From positions 1 to 26,559 of the forward strand of contig JBDZVX010000022.1 in the NCBI GenBank assembly GCA_040255925.1: DNA of 26,559 nt, given 5' to 3'. The position numbers and the translations under genes were made by a program. The notes beneath the pieces are model-generated. The model was not told where the DNA came from and ran no database searches. It worked only from the letters and a program-made list of their open reading frames with translations. The DNA is from Nitrolancea sp040255925. GTDB taxonomy: Bacteria; Chloroflexota; Chloroflexia; Thermomicrobiales; Thermomicrobiaceae. Of the stretch, positions 15,217 through 22,209 are shown in pieces (position 1 is the stretch's first letter; each line of letters opens with the position of its first letter).

Positions 15217-16367
15217 GTCGTGGCTGCCTCCACCAACTGCCGGGAGGTACGATCAGCCCGGCCGCGCCACTCCACGATGCGGTCTGCTACGAATCCGGAG
15301 ATCTCCCGTTCGAACCGGGTCCGGCTGAAGCGCTCGGCGTTGCGGACGATCTCCTCGGGCGAGAATACCAGTCCCTCGGTACGCCGTACCGCCTGGGCCA
15401 ACGCTTCGGGCGTCTGCGGCCGGAAGAGGACGCCGGTGACGCCATCAATGACGGTATCGAGCGCGCCACCGGCCGCCAGCGCGATAGCCGGCCGTCCGGT
15501 AGCCTGAACCTCGACCTGGGCGATACCGAAATCGTCCTCGGCCGGGAAGATCGCGGCCCGGCAGCGGGCATAGAGCCGGTACTTCTCCTCATCCGATACC
15601 GCTCCGAGAAATTGTATGGTTGGTCCGGCCCGGCGTTCCAGTCCCACCCGTGCCCGGCCGTCGCCGACGATCTTCAGCGGCAGTCCCAGCGCGTTAAAGG
15701 CATCGATCACGATATCGAAACGCTTGTAGGGCACCAGGCGTGAGACCAGGAGATAGTACCCCTGCACGGCATCCGGTGGGACCGGCCGCGCACCGCCGGT
15801 TTCGACCGGTGGATAGATCACGGTTGAGCTCCGGCCCCAGTAGGTCTGGAGCCGCTGGGCGACGGCGCTCGAATTGACGATGAAATGGCTTACTCCCCGC
15901 GCGGTCTTGACATCCCAGCGCCGGAGCCAGGCCAGCAGCGGCGGCAGTAGACTCCGGGCCGGCAGCCCGATGCGTTCCCTCCGGGCGTACCGGTCGAAGT
16001 CCCAAGCGAAGCGCATGGGACTATGGCAGTAGCAGATATGGAGCGCGTTGCCGGGCACCCGGATACCTTTGACGAACGCGCTGCTCGAACTGAGCACGAG
16101 GTCGTAGCCATTGAATTGGAAGCGCCGGAAGGCGATCGGGTAGAGCGGCAGGTAGGGCTGGTGATGCTGGTGGATACCCGGTAGGTACTGCATGAAGGAC
16201 GCCCGGATATCCCAGGCCCGGTAGCTATCCGGCATGAGATTGGGAGCGTAGATCGACGTATAGACCGGCGCCTTGGGGTAGAGCTCGTGGAACACTTCGA
16301 GTACCCGTTCGGCTCCGCCATACTGGTTGAGATAGTCGTGGGCCAGCGCGATGCGCGGCTGTGGCAT
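15207..16367 (-). CDS. Glycosyltransferase family 4-like (GT-B fold)
   Basis: The 386-residue protein would add a sugar from a nucleotide donor to a growing surface polysaccharide. The N-terminal Rossmann half begins RIALAHDYLNQYGGAERVLE, with the GGAE acceptor-side motif at about 17-20. A mid-protein CYCHSPMRFAWD segment is typical of this WbpZ/mannosyltransferase-like group. The C-terminal donor half has LLVSRLVPYKRFDIVIDAF and the EX7E-type region (EDDFGIAQVEVQATGRPAIA), with the first Glu at about 294. Ribosome-site sequence GAGAGCGAG precedes the ATG. It leads the exopolysaccharide operon. The sugar specificity is unknown. Confidence 0.85.
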   Translation of the reverse strand: MPQPRIALAHDYLNQYGGAERVLEVFHELYPKAPVYTSIYAPNLMPDSYRAWDIRASFMQYLPGIHQHHQPYLPLYPIAFRRFQFNGYDLVLSSSSAFVKGIRVPGNALHICYCHSPMRFAWDFDRYARRERIGLPARSLLPPLLAWLRRWDVKTARGVSHFIVNSSAVAQRLQTYWGRSSTVIYPPVETGGARPVPPDAVQGYYLLVSRLVPYKRFDIVIDAFNALGLPLKIVGDGRARVGLERRAGPTIQFLGAVSDEEKYRLYARCRAAIFPAEDDFGIAQVEVQATGRPAIALAAGGALDTVIDGVTGVLFRPQTPEALAQAVRRTEGLVFSPEEIVRNAERFSRTRFEREISGFVADRIVEWRGRADRTSRQLVEAATTWN

Positions 16368-16761
16368 CCAGACTCGCTCTCATCGATAGACCGGCTCGCT
16401 GTCGCCGGTAAGGATACACGCTTGTACTCTTCGAACCATAGCGATCACGTTCGCTCGTCATGCCGCAGCGCTGTGTAAACCTGATATCGGCTTACGCGGC
16501 GCTAAGTGCGTCCTTGCAGACCCCGTTCGACAGGTCGTCTCTTAAAACGGTTCGCGTATCCTGATCGGAACGTCGTTTGGGAAAGAGGCAAGAAGAAGGA
16601 CTCGGCAGAGACCGGGTCCTAAGATAACGGATCACGGGCCGGTCATTTGACCGGCTTAGGGAGGACCGCTGCCCGGGAGCGTCGATTCCCAAGCAGCGGT
16701 ACCTATTCAACGGCGGGTCTTTACCATTTACTGACGTGCGACAAGCGCCTCCAGCGTGTCC
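16368..16761. other. 394-bp intergenic region with dyads, no gene
   Basis: I see no supported gene here. The notable elements are a perfect 18-bp dyad, GCCGGTCA-TT-TGACCGGC (16638-16655), and a looser stem just after it (CCGCTGC, then GCAGCGG about 20 bases later, with GGGA/TCCC inside). Neither is followed by a T-run. The promoter of the glycosyltransferase operon should lie in the left part, but no convincing -35/-10 pair is visible. Confidence 0.5.
16638..16655. promoter_or_regulatory. Perfect 18-bp dyad, possible operator or stem
   Basis: GCCGGTCA and TGACCGGC are exact reverse complements separated by TT. The site lies about 107 bases beyond the end of the SPW-repeat gene and 270 bases upstream of the glycosyltransferase gene. 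With a two-base gap it is more plausible as a dimeric protein-binding site than as a terminator hairpin. Confidence 0.35.
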
Positions 16762-17178
16762 TTAGTCGCCGGAGGATGTTGTTCCGCCCAGCGCCCGGGC
16801 AACCAGGGCGTTCCAGACGCCGAGGACGGCCACGATGATACCGAGGATGATGGTATTCCAGAAGGCCGTCGTCATACCGGTAAAGCCGAGGATGAATGGG
16901 GACACGATGAGCCAGAGGCCGAGCAACGCGCTCAGCCAGCTCAGCCACATCGTCGGCAGTTCATACTCGCCGAAGCGGTAAGCGTTGGCGAGCCGGATCG
17001 CGGCGATCGCGGCAATCACGAAGCCGACGACCATGCTGTTATTGGTTGCCTGAGATGCAATCGTCTTCGTGACTTGACCGATATCTCCAAAGCCAAGCAC
17101 GAAGGGGGAGATGATCAGCCAAAGGCCGGCCAGGAGATCAAGGCCACTAGCTACTTTGGCCTGCGCTCGTCTATCCAT
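16762..17178 (-). CDS. SPW-repeat membrane protein
   Basis: The 138-residue protein contains two copies of the SPW motif that defines the family: LAGLWLIISPFVLGF at about 16-30 and LLGLWLIVSPFILGF at about 86-100. In both, the Trp of SPW is replaced by Phe. Four hydrophobic segments give a duplicated two-helix topology. The function of the family is unknown. The ribosome site is GGAAGGAGA, and a small inverted repeat (TCCATC-GATT-GATGGA, 17191-17206) lies just upstream of it and could modulate expression. It is the last gene of its strand before the polysaccharide operon. Confidence 0.82.
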   Translation of the reverse strand: MDRRAQAKVASGLDLLAGLWLIISPFVLGFGDIGQVTKTIASQATNNSMVVGFVIAAIAAIRLANAYRFGEYELPTMWLSWLSALLGLWLIVSPFILGFTGMTTAFWNTIILGIIVAVLGVWNALVARALGGTTSSGD

Positions 17179-17751
17179 AACGAGTCTCCTTCCATCGATT
17201 GATGGAACGTATCCGAGAAAACTGACGCTTGACCCGCGACGACAATCACGTGCCTGCCTCGGTCACCGTCCGGCAGTTCGCCCGATCGTGTGTCCCAGGT
17301 CATGTGAGAGAATCCCTCCAGAGAACGCTCGCTCCCGTAAATGAACGAACCCGTGAGCTTCGATTGCTCTCGTAGGTCGCGTTCACTGAACTGGCAGGAC
17401 GAGTCCGAGAATCCGGGCACAAGCTCAATGTGCCGGTCTCGTTCCTCCCACCTGTTATTGGGTTGCATCGGGATGGTCTTCCACGATCGCCGCTTCGTGC
17501 CATTGCTGATGCCCCGTCCCTTGCAGCGAATCAAGGTAAGGAGCATGCAATGCCGATGCCACGGCTTTTCATAATATCCGTTGCGAATGGGAGGAACTGG
17601 TGGAGAAGGGATGCTGGGAAACGGCTTGCCGTACGTGACGATTGAGGCGCACGCGGTACTAGGGCGTTCGTTGAATGGCCGCCGCGCGGCGACCGGGCAC
17701 CGCGCGGCGGTTCCAGAAGACACGTGTGATACTGCTCTTGTATGGAGCAGA
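17179..17751. other. 573-bp region without a convincing gene
   Basis: A long open frame on the minus strand crosses this stretch but overlaps the SPW start and the better-supported gene at 17752-18087. Its translation is low in hydrophobic residues and rich in Arg, Pro and Ser, so I regard it as spurious. A short + strand frame after AAGGAG near 17550 encodes only about 31 residues. A strong hairpin is at 17679-17710. Confidence 0.5.
17679..17710 (-). terminator. Strong GC hairpin after the charged small protein gene
   Basis: CCGCCGCGCGG (17679-17689) and CCGCGCGGCGG (17700-17710) are perfect 11-bp arms around a 10-base loop, 42 bases beyond the stop at 17752. There is no T-run, so intrinsic termination is plausible but not certain. 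Confidence 0.5.
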
Positions 17752-18087
17752 TTAGGCGCCGGACTCCAGTGGTCCTTCACCGCCACGTCCGCGGGCTCGA
17801 TCCTCGGCCGCCTTTTCGGCCTCTGTAAGGGGGCCTTCCTCGACTGCCGCCTCATGCCATTGCTTGCGTTGCGCTTCGGCCTGTTTCTTGATCTCCTCGT
17901 CGTGCTGCTCGGTCCAGGCATCGTCGTGGCCCATCCGCGGACCCGGCTCTCTGTAGATTCCATGTTCGCCGGTTTCCGGTTCGCGTGGCTGAGCCTGCCG
18001 TTGTTCGCTCCTCCTGCGGCGCTCTTCCGCGCGTTCCTCGTCGGTCAGGTCTCGCTCACGGTCGGAATAGCGTTCTTCGCGGGACAT
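17752..18087 (-). CDS. Small highly charged hydrophilic protein
   Basis: The 111-residue product has an excellent ribosome site (AAGGAG, eight bases before the ATG at 18087), which is the main reason to accept it. Nearly half of its residues are Glu, Asp, Arg, Lys or Gln. It starts with charged helical sequence (REERYSDRERDLTDEERAEE), has a Gly/Pro-rich middle (about 40-55) and ends with another charged helix and a Gly/Arg-rich tail. There are no hydrophobic segments, so it is likely a disordered or coiled-coil cytoplasmic protein; stress-related hydrophilins look like this. A TTGACA box is at 18148-18143 on the minus strand, without a clear -10. Function unknown. Confidence 0.6.
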   Translation of the reverse strand: MSREERYSDRERDLTDEERAEERRRRSEQRQAQPREPETGEHGIYREPGPRMGHDDAWTEQHDEEIKKQAEAQRKQWHEAAVEEGPLTEAEKAAEDRARGRGGEGPLESGA

Positions 18088-18512
18088 TATCGGCTCCTTC
18101 CGGGGTTTGTCCAGAAGATCTGGTCCACTTTGTATTCAGATTTGTCAAGAGCGCGTCCGCGGCTACGCTGTGACACCGCCCACGACTGCCGGTGTGCCAC
18201 CAAGTAACGCACCGGGCACGTCGCGATCATGCACCTATCGTGCCAGCGCTGCGCGCGTGCTCCCACTCCTGGCTGTGAGCCCGACCAATTTGGACGATGG
18301 CTCGTGGATAGCCGGTGGTCGCTCCTTCGCGGCCAGTGAGGCTTCGACAGCGCGCGGTTCGACTCCTCCGGGTCTCAATCTCCGATGCTGGTCGGGTGTG
18401 CGTCAGGGTTGTGCCGGCGGCCTTCGCGCGGGACTCAATCCGCCGCGCTCACGCAACGAAGCCGGGTGAACCTGGCTGGGAATGAGATGCGCATGTCATT
18501 CGCGCACTCCTC

Positions 18513-18583
18513 GTCATTATGACTCGGAGCCGTAGCGAAGGGGAAGGATCTCCAAAAGATGCTTCGCTGCCGCCCAGAATAAC
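18513..18583. repeat. Decayed palindromic intergenic repeat
   Basis: GTCATTATGA...GCCGTAGCGAAG...GGATCT is followed, after a short loop, by AGATGCTTCGCTGCCGCCCAGAATAAC. The right half is an imperfect reverse complement of the left half. It belongs to the same GTCATxCTGA..GCGAAGGATCT palindrome type as 5086-5156, with more mismatches, and indicates that this repeat family is dispersed in the chromosome. Confidence 0.55.
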
Positions 18584-18973
18584 GGGGAGCCAGCTTCCTC
18601 GATCCTCCTTGCAGCCGGCCAAGGACGGCTTCGGCTCTTGAGCGGCGTGTCTTCAGCACCGTGCGCTGCCTGTGAAGTTAACATCGAGGCTATGCCAACA
18701 CCTTTTGGTGGGCCGTTGGCGCTCGTTGTTTTTGGGGCATTGCCGTCGTGGTGGTTGGTCTCATGGCTGCCATGGCGCGATCATAGGACCGGCCTGGCCG
18801 CGTTTGGATGACTCCATTGTGAATCAAGAGGAGTTCCTCAGGACCCTCCGGTATCGTTTGCCCGCCACTCTGCGGGAATCTTCACGCGCGCGTGTCCATG
18901 CGTGTGTGATTGATCGTGCTGAGCTTCCGCGATAGAGAACGAATCCGTGGTTACGCCACGCTTTGCCGTTGCC

Positions 18974-19011
18974 TTGACATGCTTCCAGTAAATGCTTACC
19001 GTAAACATGTC
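18974..19011 (+). promoter_or_regulatory. Promoter and tandem operator-like repeats of the oxidoreductase gene
   Basis: TTGACA (18974-18979) is followed after 17 bases by TACCGT (18997-19002). Overlapping it are two tandem 13-base units, ATGCTTCCAGTAA and ATGCTTACCGTAA, the second containing the symmetric TTAC-C-GTAA. Short TTACnGTAA palindromes at promoters are typical of TetR-family operators. The site is 13-50 bases before the ATG at 19024. Confidence 0.5.
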
Positions 19012-19023
19012 GGAGGGTTCGCT

Positions 19024-19401
19024 ATGCCGCTCCCGCGCTGGCTGGCGCGTTTCAACCGCAGGGTGACCAACGTACTCGGGCGCCGGGTTGCCGGCCGGCT
19101 GCCGAGCTTCGCGATCGTCGACCACCGTGGTCGGCGCTCGGGCAAAGCCTACCGGACGCCCGCGAATGCGTTCGCGCGGCCGGGCGGCTACGTCTTTGCC
19201 CTGACCTACGGTCCCGGTGCCGACTGGGTGAAGAACGTGCTCGCGGCTGGTGGTTGCGAACTGGAAGTGGACCGCAAGCGGGTCCGTCTCGTTCATCCAC
19301 GGATCGTCCACGATCCGTGCCAGCAGCTCGTTCCCGCCCTGACGCGGCCGATCCTGCGGCTCATTGGAGTCGAAGACTTCCTGGAACTCGACATCGCGTG
19401 A
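19024..19401 (+). CDS. Nitroreductase-family deazaflavin-dependent oxidoreductase
   Basis: I use the ATG at 19024 (GGAGGG eight bases upstream) and not the longer open frame from 18910. The 125-residue protein has the conserved features of the F420/deazaflavin-dependent (Ddn-like) split-barrel family: the phosphate-binding HRGRRSGKAYRTP loop (34-46), GGYVFALTYG, then DWVKNVLAAGGCEL (67-80), and a C-terminal FLEL. Length is typical of the family. Such enzymes reduce varied substrates using reduced F420. The promoter carries TTAC-n-GTAA repeats, suggesting repression by a TetR-type protein. A tiny membrane-protein gene overlaps its stop. Confidence 0.85.
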   Translation: MPLPRWLARFNRRVTNVLGRRVAGRLPSFAIVDHRGRRSGKAYRTPANAFARPGGYVFALTYGPGADWVKNVLAAGGCELEVDRKRVRLVHPRIVHDPCQQLVPALTRPILRLIGVEDFLELDIA

Positions 19402-19631
19402 GGGCGTGGGTCGCTGGCGTGCTCGGCCTTCTTATCTTGACCCTCTCCCCGCTCGATCCGCCCGGCAATATCCCGATCCTGAGTCAGTTCTGGGATTTGA
19501 TCCTGGCGGTCACGGTGCTCGAGCGCTTCATCCATCACTGCACACCGGCGGAGATCGCCAACGCGAAAATCAGGCGATTCGGTCTCGGGCACAAGATTTC
19601 GGTGCGTGAACGCGAGAGCAGGCTGACGTGA
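19398..19631 (+). CDS. Small two-segment membrane protein coupled to the oxidoreductase
   Basis: A GTG at 19398 overlaps the TGA of the oxidoreductase gene (GTGA), implying translational coupling. The 77-residue product has a hydrophobic N-terminal stretch (WVAGVLGLLILTLSPL), a second weaker one (FWDLILAVTVLERF) and a basic C-terminus (GHKISVRERESR). No separate ribosome site is needed with this arrangement. A strong hairpin terminator follows 17 bases later, which supports a two-gene transcript. I recognise no family. Confidence 0.5.
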   Translation: MRAWVAGVLGLLILTLSPLDPPGNIPILSQFWDLILAVTVLERFIHHCTPAEIANAKIRRFGLGHKISVRERESRLT

Positions 19632-19648
19632 GGCTGGTCTCCACACAG

Positions 19649-19681
19649 AACGGCACCTGGAAACAACCTCCAGGTGCCGTT
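19649..19681 (+). terminator. Intrinsic-type hairpin after the oxidoreductase pair
   Basis: AACGGCACCTGGA (19649-19661) and TCCAGGTGCCGTT (19669-19681) form a perfect 13-bp stem with a seven-base loop. Short T stretches follow on the + strand. It lies between convergent genes and could stop transcription from both sides. Confidence 0.75.
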
Positions 19682-19733
19682 TCGGAGTGGATACGCGCTT
19701 TATAGCAGACTACCCAAGCGGGTTGCCTGCTGG

Positions 19734-19991
19734 TCAGAAGACTCTGCGGGCGCGAACTGCTCCCCAGATCGCTAAGAGGATGACCGCCCCGACGATCGCG
19801 ACCAACAGGGTCGTGAGATTGAATCCGGCCGCAAAGTCGACGCCAGTGAGCGCTGAATAGAGAAAGCCACCCACGAAGGCGCCAATGATGCCGACGACGA
19901 TATTGAGTATCAGACCCTCGCCGCGGCCCACGATCAAGCTTGCGATCCAGCCCGCGAGAGCGCCGATGATGAGCCAGCCGAGAAGGTTCAC
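19734..19991 (-). CDS. GlsB/YeaQ/YmgE-family membrane protein
   Basis: This 85-residue protein is a complete member of the transglycosylase-associated (GlsB/YeaQ/YmgE) stress family. The motif set is there: LLGWLIIGALAGWIASLIVGR, then GLILNIVVGIIGAFVGGFLY and a third hydrophobic helix near the C-terminus ending in a basic tail. The start is a GTG at 19991 with AAAGGA eight bases upstream. A hairpin-forming AGCGCT-TGCT-AGCGCT element (20035-20050) lies about 45 bases before the start and might be an operator. Members are usually general-stress induced; the exact function is unknown. Confidence 0.85.
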   Translation of the reverse strand: MNLLGWLIIGALAGWIASLIVGRGEGLILNIVVGIIGAFVGGFLYSALTGVDFAAGFNLTTLLVAIVGAVILLAIWGAVRARRVF

Positions 19992-20196
19992 GATCCGATC
20001 CTTTCTGCCCCCCGAGAATGACGAGACCAGAAAGAGCGCTTGCTAGCGCTTCTTAGCTAGAGGCAAGTGGCGTGCCACTCACTAATCTCCGGTCGTGGTT
20101 TTACGCGTTCTTCAGACCGGGATGCGGTGGTGACGGCATCAAGGCAGAGGTGTTGGGCGAGGCATCAATGTCATGCCCAAACGCGGTTGATGCTTC

Positions 20197-20225
20197 TTGA
20201 TACGGTCCTCATGCCGTACGATTAT
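20197..20225 (+). promoter_or_regulatory. Sigma-70-type promoter of the rhodanese gene
   Basis: TTGATA (20197-20202) and GATTAT (20220-20225) are separated by exactly 17 bases and end 34 bases before the rhodanese ATG at 20260. Each box deviates from consensus by one or two bases. Confidence 0.5.
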
Positions 20226-20259
20226 GCCGCCGTTAATGCGTCCAAGATTGGGGGTACCG

Positions 20260-20655
20260 ATGACAACGAAGCGTGCCGCGGATCTAGTGGCTGAGGCGAA
20301 ACAACACGTCGAGAACCTTACACCGGAGCAGGTCGCCCTGGAGCGAGAACAGGGAAAGGCGAGAATCATCGATATCCGCGAGAGTGAGGAGCGCCAGCAG
20401 CACGGCTCGATTCCAAGTGCCTACCATGCCCCCCGAGGCATGCTCGAATTCTACGCGGATACCTCCAGCCCGTATCACCGTCCCGAGTTCGATCCCAACG
20501 AGCGGATCATTCTGTATTGTGCCTCGAGTGGACGATCGGCCCTTGCCGCCCGGACCTTGCAAGATATGGGCTACACCAACGTCGCTCATCTCGATGGAGG
20601 CATGAACGCCTGGAAGGCGGCGAACCTGCCGGTAGAGCCGTCCAGTGGCACCTAA
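20260..20655 (+). CDS. Rhodanese-domain sulfurtransferase
   Basis: I start at the ATG at 20260 (GGGGG shortly upstream). The upstream 21 codons of the open frame overlap the promoter. The 131-residue protein is a single rhodanese domain that passes sulfane sulfur via a persulfide on Cys87. The active-site loop reads ILYCASSGRSALAA. The preceding ARIIDIRESEER is the conserved first strand-loop of the domain, and the C-terminal LDGGMNAWKAANLP is the usual closing motif. It is cytoplasmic, with no signal peptide. The N-terminal 25 residues form an extra helix. Confidence 0.88.
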   Translation: MTTKRAADLVAEAKQHVENLTPEQVALEREQGKARIIDIRESEERQQHGSIPSAYHAPRGMLEFYADTSSPYHRPEFDPNERIILYCASSGRSALAARTLQDMGYTNVAHLDGGMNAWKAANLPVEPSSGT

Positions 20656-20750
20656 TACGCCGCTACTGCGATCTCGGAAACCGGCGTTGGCCGTTGCCGA
20701 TAGCTGACGTACCCGTCCATGCCGACATCAAAAGCTGGAAACGATCAGGC

Positions 20751-21575
20751 TCACCCGGAGCCGGCTTGATCCCGGATGAAGTCCGTGATCAGCTCCACGT
20801 ACTCGGTGGGATGACTCACCTGAGGCGTGTGCCCCGCGCTGGTGAGCGTCCGCGCTTCCACTCGTGGCATCTTCGCCAGCTTTGCCATGATCGGCGGCAA
20901 GAATGGGGGGCTATGATCCCCCTGCGTGAGCAGCATGGGGTGCGGGAAGCGGGCCAGCCTGGTGAGGTCGATCGCGAAGGCATCCGGATCGCGTACCTGA
21001 TCGAGGAACGGCGGCGCGTTCCGGATGAAGCTCTGCTGCACGGGCGGTGGGAGGTGCTCCCAGGCGCCGGGTCCAAGCGCCACGGTGTCGACGAACCGGT
21101 GTGCGGCGCCGACCAGGTCGCCACGTTCGAGATCCTCCGCCACCTCCTGGATGCGCCGGACTGTTTCCGTATATAGGGGGCTGGTGGTTGGATCGTTTGC
21201 CAGCAGGTCGAGCAGTGGCGGCTCGTGGACGATCAGGCTCTGGAAAAGCTCCGGATGCTCGGCCGCAAGCCGCAGCACCACCGAGCCGCCGAAGGAGTGC
21301 CCCACAATATGGGCGGGCGCGAGGTCAAGTTGGGCGATCAGGTCGGCGAGATCGGCCATATCCTGTCGCGCGAGTCCCTGGCCCGGTGCCCGCTCGCTCC
21401 GGCCGTGGCCCCGGCGATCGTAGCTGAGCACCCGAAACGTCTGGGAGAGCACCGGCGCGACGGCGTCCCAGTTATGGTGATCGGTCCACGAGCCATGGAC
21501 CAGCACCAGGGGCTCGCCAATGATTCCGGTGCGCTCGTAGAACAGGTTTACGCCGTCGATCATCGCTGCCGGCAT
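20751..21575 (-). CDS. Alpha/beta-hydrolase
   Basis: The 274-residue protein has a full alpha/beta-hydrolase core: oxyanion loop HGSW (27-30), YDRRGHGRS (52-60), nucleophile elbow GHSFGGS with Ser94, a late acid (probably Asp in LLTQGDHSPP) and the catalytic His in SAGHTPQVSHP. A lid of about 100 residues lies between. It resembles esterases and 3-oxoadipate enol-lactonase-like enzymes, but the substrate is undetermined. A GGGGAAGG ribosome site lies six bases before the ATG. The stop of a TetR-gene fragment is only 22 bases upstream, so this gene was probably the second gene of a regulator-hydrolase operon before the island at 21.7-26.5 kb separated them. Confidence 0.85.
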   Translation of the reverse strand: MPAAMIDGVNLFYERTGIIGEPLVLVHGSWTDHHNWDAVAPVLSQTFRVLSYDRRGHGRSERAPGQGLARQDMADLADLIAQLDLAPAHIVGHSFGGSVVLRLAAEHPELFQSLIVHEPPLLDLLANDPTTSPLYTETVRRIQEVAEDLERGDLVGAAHRFVDTVALGPGAWEHLPPPVQQSFIRNAPPFLDQVRDPDAFAIDLTRLARFPHPMLLTQGDHSPPFLPPIMAKLAKMPRVEARTLTSAGHTPQVSHPTEYVELITDFIRDQAGSG

Positions 21576-21597
21576 GTTGGCCTTCCCCTGGCTGCTC

Positions 21598-21740
21598 TCA
21601 CTCCCACGGCTGCGTCATCGCACCATGGAGGAAGAGATCGACGAAGGCGTCGGCGATCTGCTCCGGGGTGTGGCTGCGGCGGAGCGCGGCCAGGGACCAG
21701 TGCAACTCGACTACCGGAATGCGTCGTTCCTTGGTAAACT
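21598..21740 (-). pseudogene. Orphan 3' end of a TetR-family regulator gene
   Basis: An open minus-strand frame without a start encodes about 47 recognisable residues that end ...HTPEQIADAFVDLFLHG, then AMTQPWE and a TGA. This looks like the last helix of a TetR-family repressor. High G+C coding ends near 21740, where the more A+T-rich island begins; the frame is closed by a stop at 21796-21798. The last codons match the gene end at 26483-26559. I read it as the original 3' end of the regulator, cut off by the insertion; the functional gene should be the one at the right edge. The TetR assignment is inferred from the C-terminal pattern only. Confidence 0.55.
21623..21677. repeat. Left direct repeat of the defence island (att-like)
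   Basis: These 55 bases, starting CCATGGAGG and ending GTGTGGCTGC, are identical to 26505-26559. The right copy is cut by the window edge, so the true repeat may be longer, up to about 115 bp if it runs to the composition change near 21740. It lies in the 3' coding end of a regulator gene, a favoured type of integration site. Confidence 0.85.
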
Positions 21741-21760
21741 GCTCGCCGCTTTTGACTGCT

Positions 21761-22192
21761 TTAATCTGTCGAGCGTCTGTTACAATTTCGATGTTTTACG
21801 CAGTCGTATATTCTCAGTATTACGCTATCAAAATCCCTCTCGATGCTATGTTCCCAAACTCTGATCACGTGCCATCCCATCCGGCGTAACTTAGCAAAGT
21901 TCCTACGATCTCGTTCTCGTGTCTTTGCAATCTTGTGCTTCCAGAAGGGGGAAAGTTTATGCTCCCAAGCGGGAAAGCGATAACCATGCCAGAAATCGCC
22001 ATCTATAAAAACAGCAACCCTTACCTTTGTGAACACTATGTCTGGCTTGCCCGGCAGTTCCTTTACATGCTTTCTGAAGCGTAATCCTCGTTTGTGGAGC
22101 TCTGAGCGCACGAGTTTCTCGGGGCCTGTGTCCTTCCCCTTCACGCGAGACATACAGTAACGACGCTGCTGCGGTGTCAAATTGTCGGTCAT
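21761..22192 (-). CDS. vsr: Vsr-like endonuclease lacking the Vsr zinc site
   Basis: The 143-residue protein has the length and order of very-short-patch repair endonucleases, which nick at T:G mismatches left by deamination of 5-methylcytosine. Catalytic positions of E. coli Vsr that are kept are E25 (GPEKLVR), D51 (GKPDIVF) and H69 (FWHG); H64 is replaced by D64. The four zinc ligands of E. coli Vsr (C66, H71, C73, C117) are here Asp66, Tyr71, Phe73 and His115. The fold therefore may be intact but without structural zinc. It is the last gene of the operon, 17 bases after the helicase. It may act as mismatch nickase or as the restriction nuclease. Confidence 0.85.
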   Translation of the reverse strand: MTDNLTPQQRRYCMSRVKGKDTGPEKLVRSELHKRGLRFRKHVKELPGKPDIVFTKVRVAVFIDGDFWHGYRFPAWEHKLSPFWKHKIAKTRERDRRNFAKLRRMGWHVIRVWEHSIERDFDSVILRIYDCVKHRNCNRRSTD

Positions 22193-22209
22193 CGTCTTTG
22201 CGGCGGCGA

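Larger units (their letters stand above)
18088..19023. other. 936-bp gene-poor region
   Basis: I find no well-supported gene. The stretch holds a decayed palindromic repeat (18513-18583) and a short frame from GTG 18819 to 18935 that may be a relic. The right end is the regulated promoter of the oxidoreductase gene (18974-19011). Several open frames exist on both strands, but none has a good ribosome site or protein-like composition. Confidence 0.5.

Noticed and set aside
17151..17963. 270-codon open frame on the minus strand
   Set aside because: It overlaps the SPW gene start and the better-supported gene at 17752-18087, has no convincing ribosome site, and its translation is Arg/Ser/Pro-rich as expected for a shadow frame in high-G+C DNA.
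18270..18375. tRNA-like T-loop sequence (GGTTCGACTCC near 18355)
   Set aside because: The flanking bases do not form a T-stem and no matching acceptor or anticodon arm is found upstream.
18691..18811. 39-codon hydrophobic frame rich in Trp and Leu
   Set aside because: No ribosome site, no neighbouring partner and atypical composition; not enough to call a gene.
18819..18935. Short frame from a GTG with a beginning (NQEEFLRTLRYRLP) that recalls DUF2267 proteins
   Set aside because: Only 38 codons, no strong ribosome site, and no continuation of the family pattern in any frame. It could be a decayed relic but I cannot support it.
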